From Saccharina japonica (Eukaryota > Sar > Phaeophyceae > Laminariales > Laminariaceae), in assembly GCA_008828725.1 (NCBI GenBank), contig MEHQ01001314.1, forward strand, positions 75,840-139,839: 64,000 nt of DNA. The letters run 5' to 3'. This document shows positions 30,710-43,703 of the stretch, piece by piece. Positions within the stretch are counted from its first letter, which is position 1. The number at the start of each line of letters is the position of its first letter. Both the position numbers and the translations under genes were made by a program. Below the pieces are notes generated by a model. It ran no database searches. It was given only the letters and a program-made list of their open reading frames with translations, and had not been told where the DNA came from.

Positions 30710-33700
30710 GTCTTCACCAGGACGCGGGCGGGCAGAAGCGACGCTTCTCGATTGTGACGGAGTTGTTGGCGCTCATGGTGGCGGCGGTGATGGCGGCGAT
30801 GGCGGCGGTTTTAGGGGATTTTCACTACGTATTGTTTCCTAGTGGGGCTGGAGCCTACAGTAGGGAAAGGTGATTCGGCTCAGAGGTACCCGGATTGTTT
30901 TGTGGCGGAGGTCCGGTCATCCAGCATATTTTTGGGTTTTTTTGGCGTCCCCCAAACATGATGTACGTGCTTTTGGAGGGCAGCTTCGTGCTTTGTTGTT
31001 GCTGCCGTAGTCGCTGTGCTTGGTTGGTGGTCCACCCTCTCGGGCGCCCACGCAGCAGCATGCACCGCCCAGGCAGGGCGCTGCGTGGTTGGACGAAACT
31101 CCTATTATACCCGCTTTTTTTTTCTTCTTTTTTTACGTTTTTTGTTGCTGTAGCGCTTTCAAGTGACCCTCTGGGGGTGAGAGAGCGTTATTGTGTCTTA
31201 TTTTGTATTGAAAGCCAATTTATATCGTTACGGAGCTGACGGGACACTATTTTCCCGCGGTTATCATGTTGTGGGGTGGTGGTCGCTCAGTCACGTTCCG
31301 TCTTTACATGCACCAAGGTATAGTTTTGGGCTTTTGTTTTTGTCTCGTGTCATACCAGTACGTACACGACCGGAAAACACCCTAGAGGGCCTTTTCGTGA
31401 TTCGTTTTTTTTTCTTGTCTGGATCTCCGTCACTCGTGGTGCCACAGCAGCAAAATAACCGTCCACACGTTTTTGGTCAGACATCCGTAGCCCGCCCGGC
31501 TTCGACGCTTCCGGCCGGTTTTCCCAACGCCTGGGGCTGGCGTTTTCCCTCTTTGTTACTGGGTGTAGTCGGGGCTCCGCGTGGGTGAAAAATATGCTGG
31601 CAAAACACGTTTCCCACGGGGTTTGCTTGCGGGTAGATTCCTCGGAGACTTATCTGTCACTTGAGGCTGCCGATACCTACGAAGAGAAGGAACACGCACA
31701 AGCAGAAGCACGTTCGGGTGGGATGCACAGGGACGCGGTTTATGCCTTTTCTGAATCACGGGCGTTCACGCCCATTTATAATTAGGTTGCTTGTGTTGTC
31801 TTGCTTTCGTGGTCAGAAAAGCGAAGAGCGTTTTTTTTATTCGCGAAGGCGTCGTACTATAATAGTTGAGAGTTGCACAGCCTGTGCCAATTTGGACCTT
31901 CAACATCAGCAACGGGCCGACCTTCCAGGCGAATTAGTTTATGCGATTATACCCCTCCCCACTCGGCCATGCATCCCTCCCTCCCTCCTCCGGGGCCGAC
32001 ATTCTCCTACCTCAGGGGCGATGTTGTGGTCCTTACGGGGGGGGGGGGGGGGGGGGGGGGGGCAGAGCGGCATGCGGATAGTGACGCAAACGGTCAACGA
32101 CAACTACACGGGACAAAGTGCGAAGTGATAGAACAAAAAAACATTATGGAGTGCCCACGGCCAACGCTTATCCTGAAGACGTTGTATCTCGCGTGAAGTC
32201 GCAAACAGGTTTATTGTAGAAGCTGGTGGAACAGCTCTGCTGTACCACAGCCTGCTTGGGGGCTTGCAACCGATGGTATCAAACACGCGCCTATCACACC
32301 TTACGAACGATAGACACACCTTGCGACCCTCCGAGGTTGTGCTCTTGTGTTTAACCGCAATCTACCCTGCTCTTGTCGTACGTACCCCGCCCCTTTTGGA
32401 GCCTCACAAACACAGCGGTGGACGTTTAGTTGGCGTAAACACGCCATCACTCTCTCTTGAGATCCATTAAAATTATTCCACGCTAGGGCGTGGGTTGGTG
32501 TGCATAGCCCGTGTTGGAGTTCCGCGTGTTTCTCCACTGGTGTGTTTGCGCCAAATATGAACGGGGCGGGGCGGTTTGACCTTTTATGGTGAGCCGGATG
32601 ACGAACCCAACCCTCCACACTCGTGCTCGATTTTTCCCCGAGTGTCGACACTCGACCCCGCAAAGAATTATGGCAAGCCGAATAACCGCGCTCATATCAG
32701 GACCAGCATCGCTGGAGCACCTGTCTTGAGTAAGATGATCACCCCAGTCGATACAAAACAAGATGGACAATAGTACATTGCTAGTCATGTTGTAGGCAAC
32801 CAGAGAGAGAGGGTGCTGTTATGCGCGATGTTCTCATCAGCATGCAGAAATATCCGTTTTACCAGTAAGATCCTTATCCACGTGGGAAATTCGGCGATAT
32901 ACCCAAGATGTACCCTGACGATCCCCATGTTGCTCCGCGATGCAGCTGTATAATAGTGTGTGTCTCGTGCCCGATTGCATGTACTTCAGGTGTGCTGTAC
33001 GAGTAGCATGGACGTGGGTCGTGGATGCGAGACGAAGCATGCTGCGTGTATTTATCTTTTTTTGTCACACATTAGCATGTATGATGTCCACCCGCAGATT
33101 ATTTTATTACCTTTGCTTGCCACGAAATTCTCGGTGCCTGCGCATTAGAAGGGGTGGAGATTGTTAGCGGTCTACATAAACAATGGGCCCATAAGCCGGC
33201 CATGCGACAGCGAAGCGAACAGGGAAAGCCCCAACGCAACAGCTTTCCATTAGACTCTTACCGATTGCTTCGTCTTGGCATCAGGGATTGCTATAAAAGT
33301 ATCACTGCACCCAGCGCCAACCTTTGCAGCTACCTGTAGGCGAAGGCAATATTCGCATCCGTAACAGGTTATAAGCCTCGAATTCACGCGAACGTTATAC
33401 TGTAGTACCACTCAACTAGGCTACGAATATGGGTTGCGGGTGAGCGCAACCCTCGCATCCATAAAACGGCTACGTACTCTGCGGATCTGCGCGTTCTTCG
33501 TATCCATACGTAACATCTTTCTTCTGAGTTGAAGCTCACTATCCATCGCAGACTTGCCTATAGCAGCAGTTCAAGCGATTGTTTGCTCAACTATTTGTCG
33601 GCCAGCGGAGGTCACAACTGAATTTTCACAACGCACGCCTTCCCTCCTTCCTGGCAAAACTATCCAGTGCTTGGCTTACAATTTTGTCGTATATATATAA

Positions 33701-33764
33701 CATAGTACTCCCAACGTTCATCGACTTGAGTCGAAGTACGTCGGGTTGCGTCGAGCTGTTATGA

Positions 33765-34105
33765 TAATTACCTTGGGCTGGATAATCGATCGATCTTCTA
33801 CTCCTATAGCTCAGTGGGTAGCACCCTCACATTTGGTGTCTTCGAGGAAGGACACGGGTTCGAACCTCACTTTGAACGTTTCGTCTATAGAAACGCTTGC
33901 GCGTGTGTCCCTAAAAACATGTCTCCCTGGTTCCCCAGGTATCGAAACAAAGCGGGTAAGACCACGTACGGGCGTATACGGCACCGTTACGTCCCAAAGT
34001 CCCCGCCGTTCAGAGGGGAGGAGAGTGTTATAAGGATTACCCTGGGCTGGGTAATCGATCGATCTTTTACCCCTATAGCTCAGTAGGTAACACCCTCACA
34101 GAGTT
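33765..34105 (+). mobile_element. tRNA-derived SINE, family 2, copy 1 with repeated head
   Basis: The head has ATCGATCGATCTTCTACTCC, A-box-like TATAGCTCAGTGGGTAGCAC and B-box ACGGGTTCGAACCTCAC. The body has GAAACGCTTGCGCGTGTGTC and CTCCCTGGTTCCCCAGGTAT. A second, truncated head (GGGTAATCGATCGATCTTTT to TAGGTAACACCCTCACA) closes the block. The same arrangement recurs at 42517. Confidence 0.75.
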
Positions 34106-35754
34106 GAGCGGGATGATGCTTGATCCCACACCAGACGCTTTTCGCCCCGCTCGCTTACCCACACCAGCCGCAACCTTTCACACGGCCGAGTCGAAACCAG
34201 ACGTCTTCTTTCGGAAAACAAACAGAGGCACGCCCGACAGGAAAGACCTCTTTTTCAGGACTGGTTGGCAGAGAAAACAACCCAGCCACCAGACTCCGGT
34301 CGGGAGTTAACCTGGGTCTTGTAGGATATAGATGACGACACTCGGAAGGAATCCCGCACGTCAATGCGCACAAAACTATGTATAGTGGCCTTGTAAAGGA
34401 AGCCGGCAACGACGTATTTCAACAAGCTAGATACCTTGGTGAATGCTCTTCGGGTTCTCCCCCGCGACCCCCCCCTAAGGCGATCAGAAGCGCGATACGT
34501 GCGGCAACATCCCAACATCTTGACAAAACGGAAAGTGAAGCGAACACCTGCTGAATGCAAGAAGGGAACAACATCGGATATCGCACAATGTTGTAAAATA
34601 CGCCAGCTTTTGCCTCGCAGGACAAGGTAAAACCACCGTTCGGAGCGGTCATGGCGACGCCGGGATTCAGTTGACGCCCTCTCGCCCCAACTGTACTGAT
34701 CGTTCGACGGCTATGGCAACCAACCACCCGAACACTAGTTGCGTCTCTTCTTTGTTTTTATATTGTTTTCTGTTCGCCGGAGCACCTTCCAAGAAGTAGT
34801 TATAATTTTTTTTCAGAACCTTGTCGTGCTTGTTGAGGCTCTCTCTCTGCTTTGTTTTGTTTTAGACCAGAATACCTTCAAGAAGTGGTGACTCGCAGAA
34901 ATTACTTTTCAGAGTCCTTCGCCAAAACCGGACACGTTAACCACCTTCAGCGGTACGGACGACCCCATCCTGAAGCTGCCAGGTGCGGAGCCGGTTGGAG
35001 ACCCTTTTTTTTATTCAACAATGAGCCGGGGGTCGCGGAAATGAGTGTTGGGGTGTTTGGTGATGGGTTACTAGGCTTGAAAGTTCTAGCTAATTCGGCC
35101 CATAAAACGACGTCAATCAATGAGGGACACAGATATTACACAACCAACCGTGGCTTGCGCTGCGCTCGGAAAATTTCGCGAGCGATGACCATTCGACATC
35201 AACTCATCTTGCAGACTGGCGTGGCAGCCTAGCCCGAAAGGAAGAAAACGTGAGACGATAGCAGGGCCGAGAAACCCTCATAAAAGGAAAACGTGTGCGA
35301 TACTACAGTAAACATCATACTTATGGGTTATGTTGTGCGTACCCGAAACGGGCGAGGAAGAGTGGACACACCGTCGCTGGGGGCGATTGGTGATACAGCG
35401 GTGCCCCATGCGCAGAGGAAGATAACGGCAGTGCCCTTTGCGTTTCTAGCAGACGTGAAGAAGCTGTCGAGGACGACGCAAAACCACGCGTACGCCGTTT
35501 GCTTGAAGAGCTACCGGTCGTTACTAAAACAGTAGACTGCCCCTGCAAGGTCGCGTGGAGGGTGCGCGCGAGATCCTTTCTTTACGTAGCGACGGCGACC
35601 TTACGGTTCTCTCTAAAAAACGCAGCTGGACACTGGTGTCGAAACCTTGTGTCACCGCCGCATATAAGTTATCCAGGAGTCTGTCTACCTATTGATCTAC
35701 CGGCGATACCAGGCATATTTATCGTCTTCTAAAATAAACTTAATACTTACAAGA

Positions 35755-35920
35755 ACAACGAGCTACCGAGCGAGGAGGTCGCTCGTCCGAGCGACGGGCC
35801 GATCGAAGAAGCGACGGCGAGACGGTTAGAGCGACAACGCGACGGACCGAGCGATGGCGCGGGCGACGGGCGACCGAACGGGTCGACCGGACCGACGGCC
35901 CGAACGCCCGAGCGGTGAAT
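35755..35920. repeat. GCGACGG/GAGCGA degenerate minisatellite
   Basis: About 165 bases of imperfect GAGCGACGGGCCGA-type words. No gene was seen. Confidence 0.6.
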
Positions 35921-37076
35921 ATTGTTACCCCTTTATAACCAACCCTATATACCTGATTTCTCCCTAAATTAGATTATTGTTAATATTATCTCAACTTACA
36001 CCGTCCAGGCCACACCGCAAAATGTTACTGAAAACGTTGCGGGTACTATCGTGCGTCGCGCCTCATAGTTGATATCGGGGTTACAGTGTAGAGGGGGCAG
36101 CGAGAGCGGCGGGGTCTCGAAACCCGTTTTTTAGGGTCTTCACATCGCACCGAACGTTTTGTAGGTACAACCCATGTGTACTGTTGTACGAGGGATCAGG
36201 CATATCTCAGAGGATTGATGAATTTTTCGGGAAATGTAGGATATACGGGAGGGAGGGACTGCCGGTGATTTTGTTTTTCTGAGAGACCGAGGTATAGAGC
36301 AGTACACTGACCGGAAATCGGTTTACATTCGGTGCAGTGCGTATTATAACGTGCGTCTCGCGTGTGCCCACGACACTCTGTGAAAGAAAGGGGAGCGAAG
36401 ACAGAAGAAGTATCTCGTGTAACCGTGAAGAGGTGCCCCCAAGCCCGGCGTGGTATTCCTACACATGTCCATTGTCATGTCACCGCTTTTGCCAATACTA
36501 TTAAACTAGCTGTGTTGCTGTTGGCTACATCTTGTGCCGCAATCGAACGTCTCGCACGCACAAAGCAAACGGGTAAGTAACCTCGATCGAATATTCGGCC
36601 GCCAGCCTCTTCTGTCTGCTTGGTTATGGGATTAGTTTGTGCAAAAAGAAACGACAAACAAAACCCGTCTTACGTACGCGAATGTTGCCGTTACGACAGA
36701 AACAAAAAGCGGAAAACATCAAAACGAAAATAAATGCCAACAACGTGTTGCGGGGGGGGAGCGTGCTGTCAATCATGATTTATTTCTGTCCACACAGGCT
36801 ACGCAACGAATGGATACAATGCACGAAACCATTATAAAACAATGTTGTTATTAATAAGTAGCCGCTGTGTGTATTATCTGTACGAGCTACGTATTTATGC
36901 TGGCAGTTACTTACCGAACGAACCGTTTTCATAAATAAATGTTAATAATGTTGTTAAAATACGTCGTCAGCTGTGAGTACAGCCGAGCCGTTGTTATCAA
37001 ATGAAGCAACAAACAACATCGTCATCATCAGATCAGATCAGCCGTGGACTGACCGCCACCTGATGTACGTAACTAC

Positions 37077-37232
37077 TATTACGGGGGACCATACTAAATA
37101 CTAGTAATACTAGTAAATAAGACCTACGGCAAGCCTACGGTAAACACAAAAACCTACTGGTATAATATATTTGTCTGTTTTTACCAACAAAATTTGGTCC
37201 CCTATATACTATTATTATGGTCCTCCGTAATA
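37077..37232. mobile_element. MITE family B, copy 4
   Basis: It has well-preserved ends, TATTACGGGGGACCATA and ATGGTCCTCCGTAATA. A local duplication (ACTAGTAATACTAGTAAATA) enlarges it to 156 bases. The terminal TA on both sides may be the target duplication. Confidence 0.8.
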
Positions 37233-38404
37233 ACATAGAACAAAAATTCTACGCAGCTCGCAAAGTTGAGTATCTACTATTCAATCGGTTGAACTCGCAG
37301 CTGACGTATTCATAATAATTTTATTTAATACACAGTAGTACTCGTACACCACAGTAAGTAGTAGTAGTATTATATTATTTTCTGGTGGGCGCACAAAAAA
37401 AAAAGTTATCGACACCACACACCCCCCCCCCCTATATTGGAGGGAAGAAACCGGACCGTTGTGATACCAGAAAACAATAAGTCAAGTTTTTTTTTAATTA
37501 CCCCCCCCCCCCCCCCCCCCCCCCCCCCGACCAGCGAAACAAAAATAGGGGGGTCTCTAAAACCAAGTAAAAAAAAGGGAACAAAAAACGAAAAAAAAAT
37601 GTTTTTTGCTCATTTCGTCCTGTGATCACAGCGATCTGGTTTGTTTTTCATTCTGACCTTCCTAGGTGTGTGGTGTCGTTTTCTTTTTTTTTTGTGCGCA
37701 TATACATATACCAGGTATATATTTTCAGTCGTTCATCCGCAGGAAATGCGCCACCACCACACACCTTCTTCGTGCCGAGTATACCAAGCAACTCTCCGGG
37801 GCATACGCTCGTACGTAGTACGGTACGTGTTTACCTCTTGACGTCCCCACTGCTTCGCATTATTTTATGATTATTTGTTGTCGTTGTGATGTTTGCCACC
37901 ATCCGACACATGGACAATGCAAAATCAAAAACATGTGCAGCAAAAAACAGCGTATTTCGACCGAGCTACTTTTGGACCAGCAGCTAGCTGCTATTAATAG
38001 CAGCAGTGACGTAACCAGGAACCGATGCCTATACGAGTACAGTACTCGTACCTGCAGTTTGTACATTAAATTTAGACTGCGTACCGGGTATTTAATATCC
38101 TTGTGCCCCGCCGCCAGTATCTTGTACGTACCTCGTCTGTATCCTACACGCTACAGAGCAGAAGGGGATAATATAGGACCGATTATTACTACTGTTGTGT
38201 ATCTCCGTTACACTGGACTGCGAAGTGGTGTCTAACTACGTACCAGTACTGTTCGTACGTTCGTATTTGTAGATCTCCGAAGTTCCGGTTCGCAAGATGC
38301 GCTGAAACTGTTTTAACTTATAAAAATCTCGTCTTCCACGTCGATTATCGATCATTTCGTGCTCCTAACCAGGCCCTCTGGAGCTGTCCGGCCCCACTGC
38401 TTCG

Positions 38405-41400
38405 ATGCATAAGCTTGTCGGTGCGGGCTCAGAGCCAAACACGTGGGCGCAGTCAATTCAGGTCAGTGGGAGGGGAAAACTACTGTAGGTTCAGCGCTTT
38501 TCTTTCTCCTCGTACCCACAGCTACGTTTATTTCAGAAAAAAACAAGAAAACAAATCGTACGAGTAGCTTGATGTGCCGCCGAGCCGTCATTCCCCAGCC
38601 AGATCGAGGTGGGTGATATACTTCATCCAATTGAGTGCCCGAAGCCAACATCTCTCCCTTTTCATTTTGCCAAGGTGCAGGTAGTTACCACAGTAGATGC
38701 CTCGAGTAAGACGGCCGTTGCATTCGAGGCGGCCTCGAGCCTCGAGTGCAGCGTTGATACTTCTGCTGTAGTTGCGCCGCATTTTTCTTGCACACGGCCG
38801 CTTTTGTGATACATACCTTTGTGCTACGACCACATCTTCTACCTTCCACCACACCCGGTCCGACCAAGTGCCTGAGCCAAACCTGTCCTCTCTCCTTTTG
38901 ACAAGTGTCAGGTAGTTAGATACCTCGAGCCCTCGAGAAATACGGCGCGTTGAATATCCGAGGCGGGCTCGAGCCTCGAGTCCTACGGCGTAAAAGCACA
39001 ACACGATGACTTTAATTGCGCCGCATTTTTCATGCATACGATTGCTTCGTACCTTCTACAACAGCATTGCGTTCCACCACACCTTCTACCTTCTACCTTC
39101 TATACACGTCGCACCACATCCGGTCCGACCAAGCACCCGAACCAACCCTCTCCTTTCTCAGTTTGTCAACTATCAGGTACAGTTACAGCAGTACATGTTT
39201 GACATACCTCGAGAGGGCCATTCTTATCGGAGCCATATATTTCCAAAATTTCCAAAAATTTCCAACATTTTTTTTCGCGCAATTTTCTAGATTTCCATGT
39301 TTTCCATTTTTTTTTTTCCATTTATTATTGGAACGTGAAGCCTTCCAAACATTTTGCCCTCTGAAGAATTTCCAATATTTCCAATATTTCCGATATTTCC
39401 AATATTTCCAAGTTTTTTTTTTTTTTTTTGGAGAAAAATATTGGAAATTATGGAAAAAAGCTGCTCGATAAGACCTGTTGCGTCCGACGCGGCCTCGAAC
39501 CTCGAGGTTCGAGGTTCGAGGTTCGAGCCTCGAGTGCGACACCTTCGCCGCGATTCTGATGCGCGTGGCCGCTTCTATAACCTTATGTTACCTTCTATGA
39601 TATATACCACACACCACATCCAGTCTGACCAAATACACGAACTGTTCCTCTCCTCTCCTCTCTCTTAGGGCCCGTTTTAAGTTTTAACGAAGAAAACAAA
39701 AATTCAATTTGGAAAAAAAAAAATCAAATCCGCTTTTCATTGGTCAACACGCGCACCAGCATCAAAGATTAGGATCTTGGGGGGTGCTGGTGCGTGTGTT
39801 GACCAATGAAGAGCGAATTTGAATTTTATTTTTTCCAAATTGAAATTATTGTATACTCGTTAATATGGGCCCTTATACTCCGTATCAAGATGGTACCTGA
39901 AATAAACCTGTCTGGTCGCATACCTGAACCACAACCTTTTCGCCCTCCTTTACCTTGGGGGCGTGCGAACACTCCAAAGCTCCTCTGACGCTTGCAGTAC
40001 GTACGTACGGGGCTCAACTCGAAGACAAAACCATGAGTCGTACCGAGCAATTATAAGAAATGCCTTGTCCGGCCAATTGCCTGAACCAAACCTCAAACCT
40101 GCCCCCTCTTCGCACGTACGTACATACGTAAAAAAAAGTGCTCTTCATACGAAGTGCTTCCAAGGTTAAGTTTGCGGGGTGGACCTTTTGAGAGAGTAAT
40201 GTCTGGCATTTTTTCGTTCGAGTCCGTCTTGCTTGTCTCATTACAGCAGTTTCTTTCCTTCCTTCCTTCCTTCCTTCCTTCCTTCTTTTCCCGCTCGGTG
40301 GGCTAACCAGGCCTATCAACGCGACAAGAACACCTTAGCATGGAACCCTGCGGAAATTCCGGCGCCGAGCTATGTGAAGCAATTCGACGTCTCGCGAAAG
40401 ACCAGAGAGATGGACCCCGTTCTCATGCGGCATAGGTGAAGGCTCACATTCACCAAACATTTTGTTATACTCGTACGTAGGAGCCCGCGGTTTGACCCCT
40501 TGAGTAGCCACCCCCTACACCAAAACTACTGTGGTGTGTTAAGGCGTACAGAGGCCTCGACGCACCCCCTAAAGACCGGCTTTGCTGCATGTGTACGCAC
40601 GTAGCGTCTTGTGTTGTTAACCCCTTTGGCACTTGAGAGAAGCCAAGAGAGGCCAACAACATGACTGACTGCGAGTATTACGGTGGGCCTATATTAAATA
40701 GGACCTACCTGGTGCGGTACATACAAAAACCTATACATTTCCCCAATTTTAGTAACAATATTTGGTCCTATTTACTATGGTCCACCGTAATAGTGTCAGC
40801 CGCACGCAATACAGTCGCTTGGCGCTGCTGTGTTAGTCTACAGGAGATGAGACCTTCACAGTTCGTAGAACCGTTTAGTATCGGAAGTGTGTTGCAGGAC
40901 GCGTTCGCATCATGATACCACTCGGGCTACACGTTGCTCTCACCCCCTCCGGTTGGTTGGCGAGAGCAGTCGTACGAGAGCTTAAAAACTCTGCTCCCCA
41001 TGAAGCATCCCGAAACGCCGATAATAAGTTATGATACTACTTGGCCCATAAAAAATAATGGGTAACCACATCTCCGAGTACGTGGTATGTTTATATATAG
41101 GCTCTACCGGGATATGAGTTAACAGATTTGGTCGCCTGCTCATACTCCTGCTCACGCTCCTGCTCTGCTTGCTGTGTTGCTATTGGTTGTGTGTGTTTTT
41201 TGTACCTTGTTGTTCTACGACGCATGTATATATACATGATGTATGTGATGCGATAGGAGCCCTGAGATGGAGGCGACGAGAGTCCGGCGGGAGGAGGAGC
41301 GCCTGCGAGTCGCGCTCAACAAGGCCAGGAGCCGGCAGCTGAGGGTCGAACAGCCCTACAACATCGTCACCCATTCTTCGCTTTTGCCGGGGCAAAAACA

Positions 41401-43632
41401 GGCGAGCCTGCCTTTGGCACGAGCACGTATATACGTGGCGATTTTCAAACCACTGCACGCGGTGACTATAATAAACACATACATACATGAACAGGTCGTA
41501 CTACGTGCACGCGGTGATAAAAAAAACGCACACATGAACAGGTAGTACTACGATGCACGCGGTGACTAAAAACGCATACATGAACAGGTAGAACTACGAG
41601 TGGTGCAAAGGAAGGTTTCACAGGAAGTTTGCAGAGAAGATGCATACATGTGCGTACGAACGTGTTTCGGCGTAGGGCGATGGGTGAAGTTATTTTTTGT
41701 TACACATGAAAAAAAGCGCAATATTAATATCAGTCCGCCGATGATGTAAAGTCGACTATTTTATATATATATATATATACATCTGAACGTTTTTTGCCCC
41801 CCAACCATTGTGCATGCGGCCAATCAAAAAGCTGTCCAGCATTGCGAGCGCAAGGAAATCTCGACGATTATCCATTTCCGTACTTTTTGTGATGAATGCC
41901 TGCCCGTGGGCATCCCGTGGGAAGTACCGTCATAGCACCAACCATTGCGTTATTAGGATTAGGTTATAGGGGTTAGGGTTAAAGGTCCTATATATATAGG
42001 TGCTTTGTCCCTTGGTTGAAAATATAAAGAGTGTACGTAGGTCACCCGGGAGTCTTGGTCGTAAAGGTAGAGGCAGTTGAAGAGCGTCGCTTTTTAAAGA
42101 TATAGGGAGTGTGGGTGGACGATTCGATTTCCTTAACCGAGACATCAACATCGAATTTTGTTGACAAGACACACTCGACGCTTCATGTCGCCGCATGTCT
42201 AAACGCCAGAGGGCCATGACCAAAGGTGTTGCGGAGGAGGGGAAGTTATTTCGGCGGCACATTTTTTTGTTGCAATTGCTGGTGGCGCCTCCTCATCTGA
42301 GAAGAGGGGACTATATGCCCAATACCTTCGCAATCCCTACGTAAGAAGAGGAGCTATATTTATATACGCCCAATACCTTTGCAACCCCTACAATCCTTAA
42401 CTACCTGGTAGTATTTTACAATGCATTGCGAGCATAGATATATATACCTATCACGCACGGTAGGGTAGTGAACAACTCATAAGTTGCTTGTTCCGGGGAC
42501 ACGGAATGGTAAATGTTATAAGGATTACCCTGGGCTGGGTAATCGATCGATCTTTTACCCCTATAGCTCAGCAGGTAATGCCTTCACACTTGACGTCGTC
42601 GAGGACACGGGTTCGAATCTCACTTCGAACGTTTTCTTTTATAGAAACGCTTGCGCGTGCGTCCCTAAAAAACACGTCTCCCTGGTTCCCCAGGTATTGA
42701 AACGAAGCGGGTAGGTCAACGTACGGCCGTATACGGTACCGACGTCCCAAATATCCCGCCGTTCAGAGGGGGGGAGAGTGTTATAAGGATTACCCTGGGC
42801 TGGGTAATCGATCGATATTTTACCCCTATAGCTCAGCAGGTAATACCTTCACATAAAAGGGAGAAAAGAGGGGTACTTTTTCTTATTTATAACCTATACT
42901 AATTTCAAGACAATCCATAGTGTTCAACTTCAACTACGAGGAGCACGATAGTAGTACGTACCAGGCACAGCGTTCATCAAAGTCGGTCTTTGATTACTAA
43001 TAAGGTTACCGAGCGACGTACGCACTGTTGTAGGTCCTCATCTCGGGAACCTTGAAAAAACAAAAAAAGTCGACGCACCCTCTTCTTGCTTGTGTTGTGA
43101 CTCTAAGTAAGCTAAACTTTATCGTGTGTTGGTCGTCCATTTTTTTTTTCAGGAAGCGGTCGTGAGACCTGCTCGACACCCCGACACAAGGACCTCCTAC
43201 GACATCTTGAATCACGTGCCGAGGGAGAGCGCTCACTCCGTGGCGCTGTTATACGCCGACGGGGAGTCTCCGGAGTTGCTACCTCAGAAGGCGGTGGCAG
43301 TGGAGGGGGAGAAAAAGCCCCGCAGCCACATGAAACGGGATGTGGACATCTTGAGCAATAGGTGGGTGCGAATCGGGTGGGTGGTGGGCGCGGTGAAAAA
43401 AGGTGTTTCTTCTGAGCTCTATGGTGCCGTGTAAGAGGTCAGCCGGTTTTCCTAACCCTTTGGTATACCCTATATATTATGGTACCTTGGTGTGTAACAG
43501 CAGTGCCCCCAACAAAATTTCCACAACTACTATTAATATTACTACTACTTCTACTACTTCTACTACTACTACTACTGCTATTACTACTACTACTACTACT
43601 GCTGCTGCTGCTACTACTACTACTAATACTAC

Positions 43633-43703
<71 letters not shown>

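Larger units (their letters stand above)
30710..38404. other. Intergenic region without recognised genes
   Basis: No conserved exon was recognised between PGK and the 512-residue gene. Contents are a G-rich GGCGGCGAT run at 30770-30810, poly-G at 32038-32062, poly-C at 37501-37528, SINE family 2 (33765-34105) and MITE B (37077-37232). A GC-richer block at 34850-35740 has open frames I cannot assign (see findings). A GCGACGG/GAGCGA-rich degenerate minisatellite lies at 35755-35920. Confidence 0.5.

Noticed and set aside
33795-33870. Possible genuine tRNA gene
   Set aside because: It has A and B boxes but no paired acceptor stem, and the same sequence with the same body recurs at 42555. It is treated as the head of SINE family 2.
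38580-39200. CRISPR-like array
   Set aside because: Units are long (~230 bp), diverged and lack uniform spacers, in a spliceosomal-intron genome. It is a eukaryotic tandem repeat.
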